From contig NVUQ01000003.1 in the NCBI GenBank assembly GCA_002401955.1, forward strand, positions 49,991 through 113,990: a DNA stretch of 64,000 bases, read 5' to 3'. The position numbers and the translations under genes are program-made. Within the stretch, counting starts at the first letter, position 1, and each line of letters opens with the position of its first letter. Below are positions 8,327 to 16,244 of the stretch, piece after piece. This stretch comes from Flavobacteriales bacterium. GTDB lineage: Bacteria; Bacteroidota; Bacteroidia; Flavobacteriales_E; Vicingaceae. The notes beneath the pieces are model-generated. The model was not told where the DNA came from. It did not search any database and saw only the letters and a list, made by a program, of their open reading frames with translations.

Positions 8327-8436
8327 ATAATTTGTTTTTAATTTATACCTTTGAATTCTCTTTATCTATACGATAAATATCAATATTTAGATACAAGAAA
8401 TTACAGGTAGCGAATATTAGTTATTAACTATTTTAG

Positions 8437-9219
8437 ATGGCAATAATCACTTTAACAACCGATTTAGGACTAGTAGACAACTATGTTGCTTCTGTTAAAG
8501 GAGCGATTTTAAAGGAGGTACCCGAAACAACAATTGTTGATATCACCCATGAAATACCCTCTTTTGACTTACAAAAATCTGCTTTTGTATTACGAAACTG
8601 TTATCAAGATTTCCCAGAAGGAACCATTCATATTATAGGTGTTAATTCAGAATCTGATGTAGACATTCCTCATGTAGCTCTTTTAGCTAATGGTCATTAC
8701 TTTATTGGTGCAGATAATGGGGTTTTCTCTTTAATATTTGATAACCCTCCAGAAAAAGTGGTTGAATTAACTATTTCTCAAGATACTGATAGAATAACCT
8801 TTCCAACAAAAGATGTATTTGTAAAAGCTGCCTGTCATATTGCAAGGGGAGGAACATTAGAAATTATCGGAGCAACCAAACAAGAACTTGCTGTTAGAAC
8901 CATGTTTAGAGCCGTTTCTGAAAACAACATTATTAAAGGTATTGCTACTTATATTGATCATTACGGAAACGTAATTTCTAACATTTCTGAAAGCTTATTT
9001 AAAAACTATGGTAATGGTAGAAAATTTAAAATCCTTTTTAGAAGTGCTGAATATGAGATTAGTGAAATTAGTCTCGCCTACTCTTCTGTTGTAGATGGAG
9101 AAAGAGTTGCTCTATTTAGCTCTACAGGATATATAGAAATAGCCATTAACAAAGCCAATGCAAGCAAATTGTTTGGTATTAACCAAGGTGATATTATTAG
9201 AATAGAATTCTATGATTAG
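8437..9219 (+). CDS. SAM hydroxide adenosyltransferase (DUF62 family)
   Basis: This 260-residue protein belongs to the family that cleaves S-adenosylmethionine with water to adenosine and methionine, related to fluorinase and chlorinase. It begins with the diagnostic ITLTTDLGLVDNYVASVKG and contains the ADNGVFSLIFD block and a C-terminal beta domain (YIDHYGNVISNI ...). A hydrolytic rather than halogenating role is the default for this family. The gene diverges from phoH and stands alone. Confidence 0.9.
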   Translation: MAIITLTTDLGLVDNYVASVKGAILKEVPETTIVDITHEIPSFDLQKSAFVLRNCYQDFPEGTIHIIGVNSESDVDIPHVALLANGHYFIGADNGVFSLIFDNPPEKVVELTISQDTDRITFPTKDVFVKAACHIARGGTLEIIGATKQELAVRTMFRAVSENNIIKGIATYIDHYGNVISNISESLFKNYGNGRKFKILFRSAEYEISEISLAYSSVVDGERVALFSSTGYIEIAINKANASKLFGINQGDIIRIEFYD

Positions 9220-9377
9220 TAATACTCTTTTTTAACCGCTAATAATTTTAAGAAATCCCAGAGAAAAGAAAACCTTACTTTCTTAAATCCTTAAAGAATA
9301 AGAAGAGCCTTAGTGTTCTTTGCGAAAACTTTGTTCTCTTTGCGGTTAGTTTTAATAAATAAATTATCTTTAATTCT

Positions 9378-9668
9378 ATGATTAGAATCGTAAAAATGAC
9401 TTTTAACCCTGAAAAGGTAAATGAGTTCTTAGCTAATTTTGAAGAAGTTAAAAGTAAAATTAGAGCTTTTGATGGTGTTGAACATCTAGAATTACTCAGC
9501 GATAAAAACAACGCTAATATTTATTTTACTTACAGTATTTGGGAATCTGAAGATCATTTAAATAATTACAGACATTCCGATTTATTTAAATCTGTTTGGG
9601 CTGTTACTAAACCACTATTTATTAAAAAAGCAGAAGCTTGGAGCTTAGAATCAATGATTAAAATGTGA
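9378..9668 (+). CDS. antibiotic biosynthesis monooxygenase (ABM) domain protein
   Basis: This 96-residue protein has the dimeric alpha/beta ABM fold: MIRIVKMTFNPEKVNEFLANFEEV, then HLELLSDKNNANIYFTYSIWESEDHLNNYR and FKSVWAVTKPLF. Such small proteins include heme-degrading and quinone-forming monooxygenases, but many have no known activity. The 158-bp gap before it contains a low-complexity element with two TTCTTTGCG-like direct repeats, of a kind dispersed in this group. The function is unresolved. Confidence 0.8.
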   Translation: MIRIVKMTFNPEKVNEFLANFEEVKSKIRAFDGVEHLELLSDKNNANIYFTYSIWESEDHLNNYRHSDLFKSVWAVTKPLFIKKAEAWSLESMIKM

Positions 9669-9740
9669 GAATGAGTAAATGCTTTAATAGAAAAATTATT
9701 TAATCATTATAGCATTCAATCATTTCTTAAAAAAGAAAAT

Positions 9741-10946
9741 ATGTCTACCAAATCAAATTCCCAAACAAAAGAAGAAAGAGTAACTAAGTTCTTAAAACTA
9801 CAAGGACAAACCAACCAAAGTCCGTATTTAATTGATGTAGAAAAAGCTGAGGGTATTTATATTTGGGATAAAGCAGGTAAACGATATATGGATATGATTG
9901 CTGGTGTTGCAGTAAACAACATTGGGCACAGACATCCAAAAGTAATTAAGGCTATTCAGCAGCAATTAGACAAGCATTTACACGTAATGGTTTATGGAGA
10001 ATATATTCAAGATTCTCAACTGGCTTTGGCAGAGAATTTAGCCTCTATCTTACCTAATAGTTTAAGTTGTTCTTACATTGTTAATTCTGGAACTGAAGCT
10101 AACGAAGCAGCTATTAAATTAGCCAAACGTTATACTGGCAGACAAGAAATTATTTCCTGTAAAAATTCTTATCACGGAAGTACTCACGGAAGCTTAAGTG
10201 TTACTGGTAATAAAGAAAAACAAAGCAGTTTTAAACCTTTATTACCCAATGTTCAATTTATTGAATTTAATAATATTGAATCTCTAAATATCATTACTGA
10301 GAAATCTGCTTGTGTAATTATAGAAACAATACAAGGAGATGCTGGTTTAGTTAAACCAACACAAGAATTCATTAGCACTTTAAGAGAAAAATGTACAGCA
10401 ACAGGTACTTTATTAATTTTTGATGAAGTACAAGTTGGTATGGGGAGAACAGGCAAAATGTTCGCTTTTGAGCATTACAATGTTATACCAGACATTTTAA
10501 CTTTAGGAAAGGCTTTAGGTGGCGGAATGCCAATTGGAGCTTTTATTTCTTCTAAAAAAATAATGTACAGTTTAACACACAACCCTATGTTAGGGCACAT
10601 TACCACATTTGGCGGGCACCCGATAAATTGTGCTGCTGCAAATGCTTGTATTAATGTGTTAAAAGAAGAAAACTGGATAGATAAAGCTGAACAAAAAGGA
10701 CAATTGTTAGAAAATATTTTATCTCAAGCCTCAGAAATAAAAGAAATTCGAAGAGCAGGGTTGTTTTTTGCCATAGAAATGGAATCTGCTGATAAAGTAG
10801 CACAAGTAGTTAACAATTGCTTAGATAAAGGCTTAATTGGCTTTTGGTTTCTCTCCACTCCTACTGCTTTTAGACTGTCTCCTCCTTTATCTATAACTGA
10901 GGAAGAGATAAATATGGCTGGGGAGATAATATTTTCTTGTATATAA
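9741..10946 (+). CDS. class III PLP-dependent aminotransferase
   Basis: This 401-residue fold-type I aminotransferase resembles acetylornithine, 4-aminobutyrate and related omega-transaminases. Visible motifs are NSGTEANEAAIKLAKRYTGR (cofactor phosphate binding), LIFDEVQVGMGRTGKMFAFEHY (Asp for the pyridine nitrogen) and LTLGKALGGGMPIGAFIS with the Schiff-base lysine. The N-terminal 15 residues are an unstructured lead. It is not next to arginine or GABA genes, so the amino donor is not predictable. An acyl-substituted amino acid is as likely as an omega-amine. Confidence 0.9.
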   Translation: MSTKSNSQTKEERVTKFLKLQGQTNQSPYLIDVEKAEGIYIWDKAGKRYMDMIAGVAVNNIGHRHPKVIKAIQQQLDKHLHVMVYGEYIQDSQLALAENLASILPNSLSCSYIVNSGTEANEAAIKLAKRYTGRQEIISCKNSYHGSTHGSLSVTGNKEKQSSFKPLLPNVQFIEFNNIESLNIITEKSACVIIETIQGDAGLVKPTQEFISTLREKCTATGTLLIFDEVQVGMGRTGKMFAFEHYNVIPDILTLGKALGGGMPIGAFISSKKIMYSLTHNPMLGHITTFGGHPINCAAANACINVLKEENWIDKAEQKGQLLENILSQASEIKEIRRAGLFFAIEMESADKVAQVVNNCLDKGLIGFWFLSTPTAFRLSPPLSITEEEINMAGEIIFSCI

Positions 10947-11010
10947 TTTTTTTAATGATAAAATATGTTAATTTTACAATCTGTAATTTAATACATCTTA
11001 ATATTATCAA

Positions 11011-11718
11011 ATGAAAAACACACAAATTCTAATCGCATTAATAACAATTAGCAGTTTAACCATTTTAAACTCTTGTTCTTCTGGCACTGAAAATGCTCCA
11101 AAAGAAACAACAACTGAAGAAACTCCAATAGCTGAAGAAGCCCCTTCGTGCCCAACAGATGATAAAGCAACTGTGAGATGGCAAACTTCTGATACTGATA
11201 CCGTAGCAAATATCCTTAGTGGAGGTAACAAATTCTCTTTTACATTGACTAGCTCAACAGACGCTATTATAGCCAAAGCCAGTCTTAATTCTGCAGGTCA
11301 ATTTGGTTTTTACATTATAAATTCATCAAACGATTCTTGTATTGCTTATTCCACTCTAAACAGTACAATGGATACCCTATCTGGAATAGATCTTACTAAT
11401 GAACATAACAAACACGCCATTTCGATAGATACTGCAAATACACGTATTAATAGGTGGAAAGATGATGCTTCTCGAGCTACTTGGATAAGTAATAATAATA
11501 CCTCAATTTTTCATTATTTTGTTATAGATGCTATAGATATTACTTACGGAGAAAATCATGATTGTTATTTGTCTTTAAGGTACAGCACTACTTATCCAGA
11601 TAATGGACCTGTAGCCGATTTGATAATTGTTAATACTGAAACAGGTCTAATATTGAACAAAACTGTAAACTTAGAAGATCTTGTCACTCCATCTCCTCCA
11701 TATCATTATTATAAATAA
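11011..11718 (+). CDS. lipoprotein of unknown role upstream of a sensor system
   Basis: This 235-residue protein has a lipoprotein signal peptide ending LNSC at residue 22, followed by a flexible Thr/Glu/Pro-rich linker (ETTTEETPIAEEAPS) and a beta-rich domain of about 180 residues. The domain contains HDCYLSLRYSTTYPD near its end and no motif I recognise. It is 9 bp upstream of a polytopic membrane protein gene that overlaps a histidine kinase gene. It may be the periplasmic sensor or input of that system, but this is inference from order only. Confidence 0.7.
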   Translation: MKNTQILIALITISSLTILNSCSSGTENAPKETTTEETPIAEEAPSCPTDDKATVRWQTSDTDTVANILSGGNKFSFTLTSSTDAIIAKASLNSAGQFGFYIINSSNDSCIAYSTLNSTMDTLSGIDLTNEHNKHAISIDTANTRINRWKDDASRATWISNNNTSIFHYFVIDAIDITYGENHDCYLSLRYSTTYPDNGPVADLIIVNTETGLILNKTVNLEDLVTPSPPYHYYK

Positions 11719-11727
11719 TTAAAATCA

Positions 11728-12351
11728 ATGATATTTTGGATTACTTATAGTTCTCCACTAATTTTAATCTTAGCCGTAATTTGTGGAGGGTATTACTATA
11801 AATGGCTAAACAAAGTTTATCGTCTTATATTTTCTTATATAATTGTTTGTTTAATTATTGATATCATTGCTCGATCTCTTATTTTTTATTCACTCAATAA
11901 CCTAATGTTGTTACTCTACCTTAGCCTTGTAGAACTTATAATATTCTTAAAACTCTATGCCAACATTACTAAAAAAAAAATAGGATTGATATTATCTGTT
12001 ATTGGAGGTATTTATATCCTATCCGAAATAATTTTAATCGACCCTAACGACACAACTAATTTCCAATCATATTCAAAAATAGTCAGTTCTTTTTTAATTG
12101 TTCTAATGGCTTTAATCTACTTTTTAGAACAGCTAAAAAAAGATACAGCTATGAAAAACCTACACCTTAATTATAGCATACTCATATATTTCACATTAAA
12201 TATGATCCTTTGGTTGCCTATCAATTTTTTAATAGATGAAACTTCTGAACTCATTTTTTACGTTTGGAGAATACTCCTTTTTATTACAATACTATTTTAC
12301 GCTAACCTAACCTATTTAATATGGAAGAATGGAAGAGCCCAGAAACGCTAG
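11728..12351 (+). CDS. polytopic membrane protein upstream of a histidine kinase
   Basis: This 207-residue protein is almost entirely hydrophobic, with six or seven membrane segments (starting IFWITYSSPLILILAVICG, ending LLFITILFYANLTYLIW) and a short basic tail. No enzymatic motif is visible. Its 3' end overlaps the kinase gene by 31 bp, so translation is probably coupled. The kinase has only one membrane segment, so this protein could serve as its separate membrane sensor. I do not recognise a named family. Confidence 0.7.
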   Translation: MIFWITYSSPLILILAVICGGYYYKWLNKVYRLIFSYIIVCLIIDIIARSLIFYSLNNLMLLLYLSLVELIIFLKLYANITKKKIGLILSVIGGIYILSEIILIDPNDTTNFQSYSKIVSSFLIVLMALIYFLEQLKKDTAMKNLHLNYSILIYFTLNMILWLPINFLIDETSELIFYVWRILLFITILFYANLTYLIWKNGRAQKR

Positions 12352-13082
12352 TATTATGGATAACAATAATAGCAGGTCTTTTAACTGTTTTGCTTGTTTT
12401 TATTGTTCTATTGGTACGTATTATTATTAAAAAAATTGTAAAAACTAAAATAGCAGAAGCTAAAGCAAAATTAGAGCACCAACAGGATCTTATAAAAAGT
12501 TCTATTACAACACAAGAGAAAGAGCGTAAACGAATTGCTTCCGATTTACATGATGATTTAATTGGCAAATTAACTGTTATTAAATTACAGCAAGAGGTAA
12601 GCAACAGTACAGATACAGCATCAATCAATTTAATTAATGAGTGTATAAAAACTGCCAGGCGCATATCTCATGATTTAAGCCCTCCGTTATTAGAGTACAC
12701 TCCTTTACCCGATCTTATTTATGAAATTTTTGAGCCTTGGAAAACTAAATTGAGTATTAACCCTTTTTTTGATATCAGACAAAACGAGGATAGCCACAGT
12801 AGTGAATTTAAAATACAGCTTATTCGTATTATACAAGAAGTGATTACCAACATAGATAAACACGCCAATGCGAGTGAAATAAATGTTCATTATAGGCAAT
12901 CTAACCAATCCACTATTTTAACTATTAAAGATAACGGAATTGGTTATAATAGTGCCAATCAAAAAAAAGGTTTAGGTTTAAAAAATATTGAATCTAGAGT
13001 ACATTACTTAAAAGGGAGTTACCGTATGCAATCTGAAATAAACAAAGGTACTTCTTCAATATTTTTATTTAAACACCAGTAA
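12321..13082 (+). CDS. sensor histidine kinase, HisKA_3/NarX type
   Basis: This 253-residue kinase has one N-terminal membrane helix (about 10-35), a short coiled coil, the dimerisation/phosphoacceptor motif KERKRIASDLHDDLIG with His77, and a HATPase domain. The HATPase N-box is QEVITNIDKHANAS and the G-boxes are IKDNGIGYN and KGLGLKNIESRV. There is no periplasmic sensing domain. It overlaps the preceding membrane protein gene by 31 bp and is followed 2 bp later by a receiver gene, its obvious partner. Confidence 0.92.
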   Translation: MEEWKSPETLVLWITIIAGLLTVLLVFIVLLVRIIIKKIVKTKIAEAKAKLEHQQDLIKSSITTQEKERKRIASDLHDDLIGKLTVIKLQQEVSNSTDTASINLINECIKTARRISHDLSPPLLEYTPLPDLIYEIFEPWKTKLSINPFFDIRQNEDSHSSEFKIQLIRIIQEVITNIDKHANASEINVHYRQSNQSTILTIKDNGIGYNSANQKKGLGLKNIESRVHYLKGSYRMQSEINKGTSSIFLFKHQ

Positions 13083-13084
13083 TT

Positions 13085-13459
13085 ATGGAAAAAATAGCAC
13101 TTGCACTAGTAGATGATGAAGCTTTAATTGTTACACTTTTAAATGACTTTTTTACGCTACAAGATGACATAGAGGTTTGCTTAACCAGTAACAGTGGTGA
13201 AGATTTTTTAGAGGAATTAGCTCAGCAAACAACACTACCCGAAGTATTGGTGTTAGACCTAAAAATGAAAGAAAATAGTGGTGTTGATGTTTTAGGAGTT
13301 TTAAAAGAAAGCTATCCTACCATAAATACCATTATTATGTCATCGCATTATAATAAATCGTTTATGGGTTTTATGTTAAAAACTGGTGCAGCAGCATTTA
13401 TTCCTAAAGGTATTTCTCCTCAAGAGCTCTTAAAAATAGTTAGAGAGGTAAAAGAATAA
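13085..13459 (+). CDS. stand-alone response regulator receiver domain
   Basis: This 124-residue CheY-like receiver has the acidic pair LVDDEALI, phosphoacceptor Asp58 in VLDLKMKENSG, the TIIMSSHY switch residue region and the conserved lysine in AAFIPKG. NarL-type partners of HisKA_3 kinases normally carry a LuxR-type helix-turn-helix after this point. Here the protein stops at KIVREVKE, exactly where the linker would begin, and repeat DNA follows. Either it is a true output-less receiver or the DNA-binding half has been lost. Confidence 0.9.
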   Translation: MEKIALALVDDEALIVTLLNDFFTLQDDIEVCLTSNSGEDFLEELAQQTTLPEVLVLDLKMKENSGVDVLGVLKESYPTINTIIMSSHYNKSFMGFMLKTGAAAFIPKGISPQELLKIVREVKE

Positions 13460-13610
13460 ATTCTTTTTTTGTTACTTCTAATGTCCAACGCTTCAAACTC
13501 ATTTTACTGCATCTGGATACCCGATTTCGCGGGTAAGGAGTAAGAGACAGAACTCTTAACTTAATAACATTAAAGCAGAGCCTTTCGAGGAATTCTTTTG
13601 AATTAAAAAT

Positions 13611-13728
13611 GTCATACCAATTTAATTTCAAAACACCCAACAATGGTTTTTGTATAATGCCGATAGAGATTCAAAGCCAGAGAATGAGAGTAACGAAATT
13701 ATAGGGCATTTTGATTACAAATCTGTGT
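13611..13728 (+). repeat. MITE-like dispersed repeat, copy B, in a 495-bp gene-free gap
   Basis: This copy matches copy A (CCAATTTAATTTCAAAAC at the left end, AATGCCGATAGA inside, GGGCATTTTGATTAC near the right end). The right terminus has diverged and runs straight into another dispersed element beginning TGTCATTCCGATTGGATCCC, with a CCCGAT/ATCGGG hairpin. The gap 13460-13954 also has a degenerate relative of the 61-bp hairpin repeat near 13573, and the relic described at 13848. There is no credible gene in it. Confidence 0.7.
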
Positions 13729-13847
13729 CATTCCGATTGGATCCCGATTTTTTCTATCGGGAGGAACAGAGGAATCTGTTGAAAATAGTATTCGACAAAC
13801 GAGGCACTAGAGCGTCAGCATGAATTATTAATTTTAAAGAATTCTTC

Positions 13848-13893
13848 ATCAATAAAAGCTACTGCCAACTTAATATCATCCTAGCTTACTTTT
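13848..13893 (-). pseudogene. relic copy of the 3' end of the Pif1-helicase gene
   Basis: Read on the minus strand, this stretch translates as KVS*DDIKLAVAFID, against KVNYDEIKLAIAFID at the C-terminus of the helicase gene that ends about 600 bp away at 14494. The relic has an in-frame stop where the gene has Tyr, and it continues past the helicase stop codon. It looks like a decayed duplicate or a remnant of a former second helicase gene. It is short, so chance is possible but unlikely. Confidence 0.5.
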
Positions 13894-13914
13894 TTTCAAT
13901 TTTTGAAACAAAAA

Positions 13915-13936
13915 AGCCCGATAATAACATCGGGCT
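13915..13936 (-). terminator. intrinsic terminator of the four-helix membrane protein gene
   Basis: The stem AGCCCGAT pairs with ATCGGGCT around an AATAAC loop. On the minus strand it is followed by a run of T residues and lies 19 bp after the stop codon at 13955. Confidence 0.85.
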
Positions 13937-13954
13937 ATCAATTATAGAAACTGT

Positions 13955-14431
13955 TTAGGCTACACTCTCTGGTAATTTTACTCCTTTCCAGTATTGCATA
14001 GATACAAAAGAGAAAATCATTGTTGAGGCTAAGCCCTCAACTAATATTGCTCCTCCTATTTGAGAAGATGTTGGAGCTCCAGCTAACATTAAGCCATCCG
14101 CAATACTATTAACATAAGCCGCATCTTTAAAATTTAAAAAGACAATTAAGCTAATGGCACTCAAAACAACTGCTATACCAGTTGACACAAATGCCGACCT
14201 AAAATTCTCTAAATAACCGTTAAGGCCTTTCTGAAAATTAGATTTAATAAAATGATTCATAAAAGCCAATACAATTACTCCATTAAACAATCGTAAGTAA
14301 GTTTGATCACTATAGCCTAACGATTCTACAACTAAAAAATATGCACCTAAAGACAAATACGTTAAAAGTGCATAAACCAAAATATTTTTATTTTTTTTCA
14401 TCGCACTAGATTTAAGGGGTTTATACCTCAT
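13955..14431 (-). CDS. DUF4199-like four-helix membrane protein
   Basis: This protein of 158 residues (148 if the second ATG at 14401, MKKNKNILVYALL, is the true start) has four membrane helices. Its pattern resembles DUF4199 proteins of Bacteroidota: a first helix pair, then YLENFRSAFVSTGIAVVLSAISLIVF, an amphipathic stretch and a last helix GGAILVEGLASTMIFSFVSM. There is no catalytic motif. A strong terminator follows directly. The function is unknown; DUF4199 assignment is by overall layout and moderate in confidence. Confidence 0.65.
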   Translation of the reverse strand: MRYKPLKSSAMKKNKNILVYALLTYLSLGAYFLVVESLGYSDQTYLRLFNGVIVLAFMNHFIKSNFQKGLNGYLENFRSAFVSTGIAVVLSAISLIVFLNFKDAAYVNSIADGLMLAGAPTSSQIGGAILVEGLASTMIFSFVSMQYWKGVKLPESVA

Positions 14432-14493
14432 TCTACGAATGCCCGAAATATAAGTTAGGGTAAATTGAATGTTTTTTTGAATAAAAACAAGGT

Positions 14494-16170
14494 CTAATCA
14501 ATAAACGCTATAGCCAACTTAATTTCATCATAATTTACTTTTCCTCCAAGCTTACCGTAAATGGCATTTAAACTTACTGGAGTACTTTTAGGCTGCTCAT
14601 CATAAGCTGCTTGTACCTTTTTTAGAACTGTGGCTTTTGGTTTGTAAAAATTCAGATTTTCATCTGGATTGTCTTTTCGTATTTTAATTAAATGTCCTGC
14701 TATTGTTCCTACAGATAATCCACGTGCTTCGGCAATTTCTTTTAATGATACACTTTGTTTTAAATGAATTAAAGTTACTTCGTAAGTAGAAAGCTTACCT
14801 CTCTCCTTTTCTTTTACTCGATTCTTGTGTTTGGTAATTTCTTTTTTATCAATTAATCCACCAATATCTCTAATAAAAGTTTTGGCAATTAATTCTAATT
14901 CATCCAATACAAATTCATTGTCAGCATCTTCAGATAATTCTTGGAAACGTTGGTCTGCTTTATGAGCCAAATTATCAACTCTTAAAGCCATTTCATTTAA
15001 ACCAATTAGCTGTAAGTTCTCTAACTTCTTTAAACGAGATAATGCCACATAACCCTGCCCCATTTCAAAGGTTTTAGATAGGTCTATTTCTGCAGCATCT
15101 AAAGTCATGCCTTGACATTTGTGCACCGTTATTGCCCAAGCCAAACGCAATGGTATCTGGTTATAACTTGCCAAGGTTTTACCATTATCATCTATAATGG
15201 CCCACTTCTCAACTTCGGTTGTAATGGTTTTTCCGTTCAATAATTTTACCGAAGGAAACCCTTTATCAGTAAAACCTAAAACTTTACCTAAAGAACCATT
15301 TACATAACGGTGTTCTTTATCGTTCTTCACAAACATTACCTTGGCACCAATTTTAAAAACTAGCTCCTCTCCTGCTAAAACAGAGTTTTTTAAGGTTGCT
15401 ATCAGTTTTTTATTTCCTGAAGTTTTGGCTTTAAACTTTTTAGGTGTTCCAGATAATTGAGATAAATGCTGTGCATTTACTCTATCAACATCATAGTTGT
15501 GAGTATATAGTTTTGTTCGCTCTTTATCGTTCTCTAAGTTATTTTCTGAAGCTTTTTGTAGCGTATCGTAGCTTTTTTTAGAAATACTTCCCGTTCTAAT
15601 TTCATTTAAAATAAGGTTTAAATCATTATCACTTTGTCGATATTGCTCAGTTAAATAACAAACTGCCAAATTTGCTTTGACCCAAGCTTCCGACATAAAA
15701 GCAAACTTATCTTTACTTGTTTCCCCTTGACTTCCTATTGGCGGAAGTTGAAAAAAATCTCCGCATACAACTATCTGGATGCCTCCAAACGGTTCTTCAT
15801 TTTTTTTGAAATAACGTAACACTACATCTACTGCATTTATCTGGTTTTTGTGCAACATAGATATTTCATCTATAATCAACACTTTCGCCTTTTCTAAATG
15901 ATCTTTCAAGTACTTTTTAGAACTCATACTTCTCAAATTTCCCTGAGTAATAAATTCCTTTACCCCTATTCCAGCCCATGAATGAATAGTCATACCATTC
16001 ATATGAGTAGCAGCAATGCCTGTAGATGCAGTTACAGCAACTTTAACCTTACGTTCTTTTAAGTAAGAAATGTATTGATTGAGCACATAGGTTTTTCCTG
16101 TTCCTGCAGAACCAGTAAGGAAAGCATTTTTTCCTGATTTTAATATAGCTAGTGCCTTTTCTTGTTGCAT
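14494..16170 (-). CDS. Pif1-like superfamily 1B helicase with C-terminal HTH domain
   Basis: Starting at MQQEKALAILKSGKN (ATG at 16170; the track start at 16215 lies inside the dnaK terminator), the protein has 558 residues. Helicase motifs are in order: Walker A LTGSAGTGKTYVL, ASTGIAA, Walker B LIIDEISML, CGDFFQLPPIG, TEQYRQ, and AWAITVHKCQGMTLD with YVALSRLKKL. A C-terminal helicase-associated winged helix follows (about 460-510, SVSLKEIAEARGLSVGTIAGHL). Such enzymes unwind DNA 5'-3' and act on forks, G4 DNA or R-loops. A decayed copy of its last codons lies 600 bp downstream. Confidence 0.92.
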   Translation of the reverse strand: MQQEKALAILKSGKNAFLTGSAGTGKTYVLNQYISYLKERKVKVAVTASTGIAATHMNGMTIHSWAGIGVKEFITQGNLRSMSSKKYLKDHLEKAKVLIIDEISMLHKNQINAVDVVLRYFKKNEEPFGGIQIVVCGDFFQLPPIGSQGETSKDKFAFMSEAWVKANLAVCYLTEQYRQSDNDLNLILNEIRTGSISKKSYDTLQKASENNLENDKERTKLYTHNYDVDRVNAQHLSQLSGTPKKFKAKTSGNKKLIATLKNSVLAGEELVFKIGAKVMFVKNDKEHRYVNGSLGKVLGFTDKGFPSVKLLNGKTITTEVEKWAIIDDNGKTLASYNQIPLRLAWAITVHKCQGMTLDAAEIDLSKTFEMGQGYVALSRLKKLENLQLIGLNEMALRVDNLAHKADQRFQELSEDADNEFVLDELELIAKTFIRDIGGLIDKKEITKHKNRVKEKERGKLSTYEVTLIHLKQSVSLKEIAEARGLSVGTIAGHLIKIRKDNPDENLNFYKPKATVLKKVQAAYDEQPKSTPVSLNAIYGKLGGKVNYDEIKLAIAFID

Positions 16171-16190
16171 TTTGTGAAAGTAATTAAACA

Positions 16191-16224
16191 AAAATAGCCT
16201 CACCATAATTGGCAAGGCTATTTT
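16191..16224 (-). terminator. intrinsic terminator of dnaK
   Basis: AAAATAGCCT pairs with AGGCTATTTT. On the minus strand the stem ends in a T-run. It lies about 20 bp after the dnaK stop and upstream of the helicase start at 16170, which argues against the longer helicase ORF of the track. Confidence 0.85.
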
Positions 16225-16244
16225 TCAACATTTCTAAGAAAAGA

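Noticed and set aside
16171-16215. Longer N-terminus of the helicase
   Set aside because: The extra 15 codons overlap the dnaK terminator, and MQQEKALAILKSG is a natural family start.
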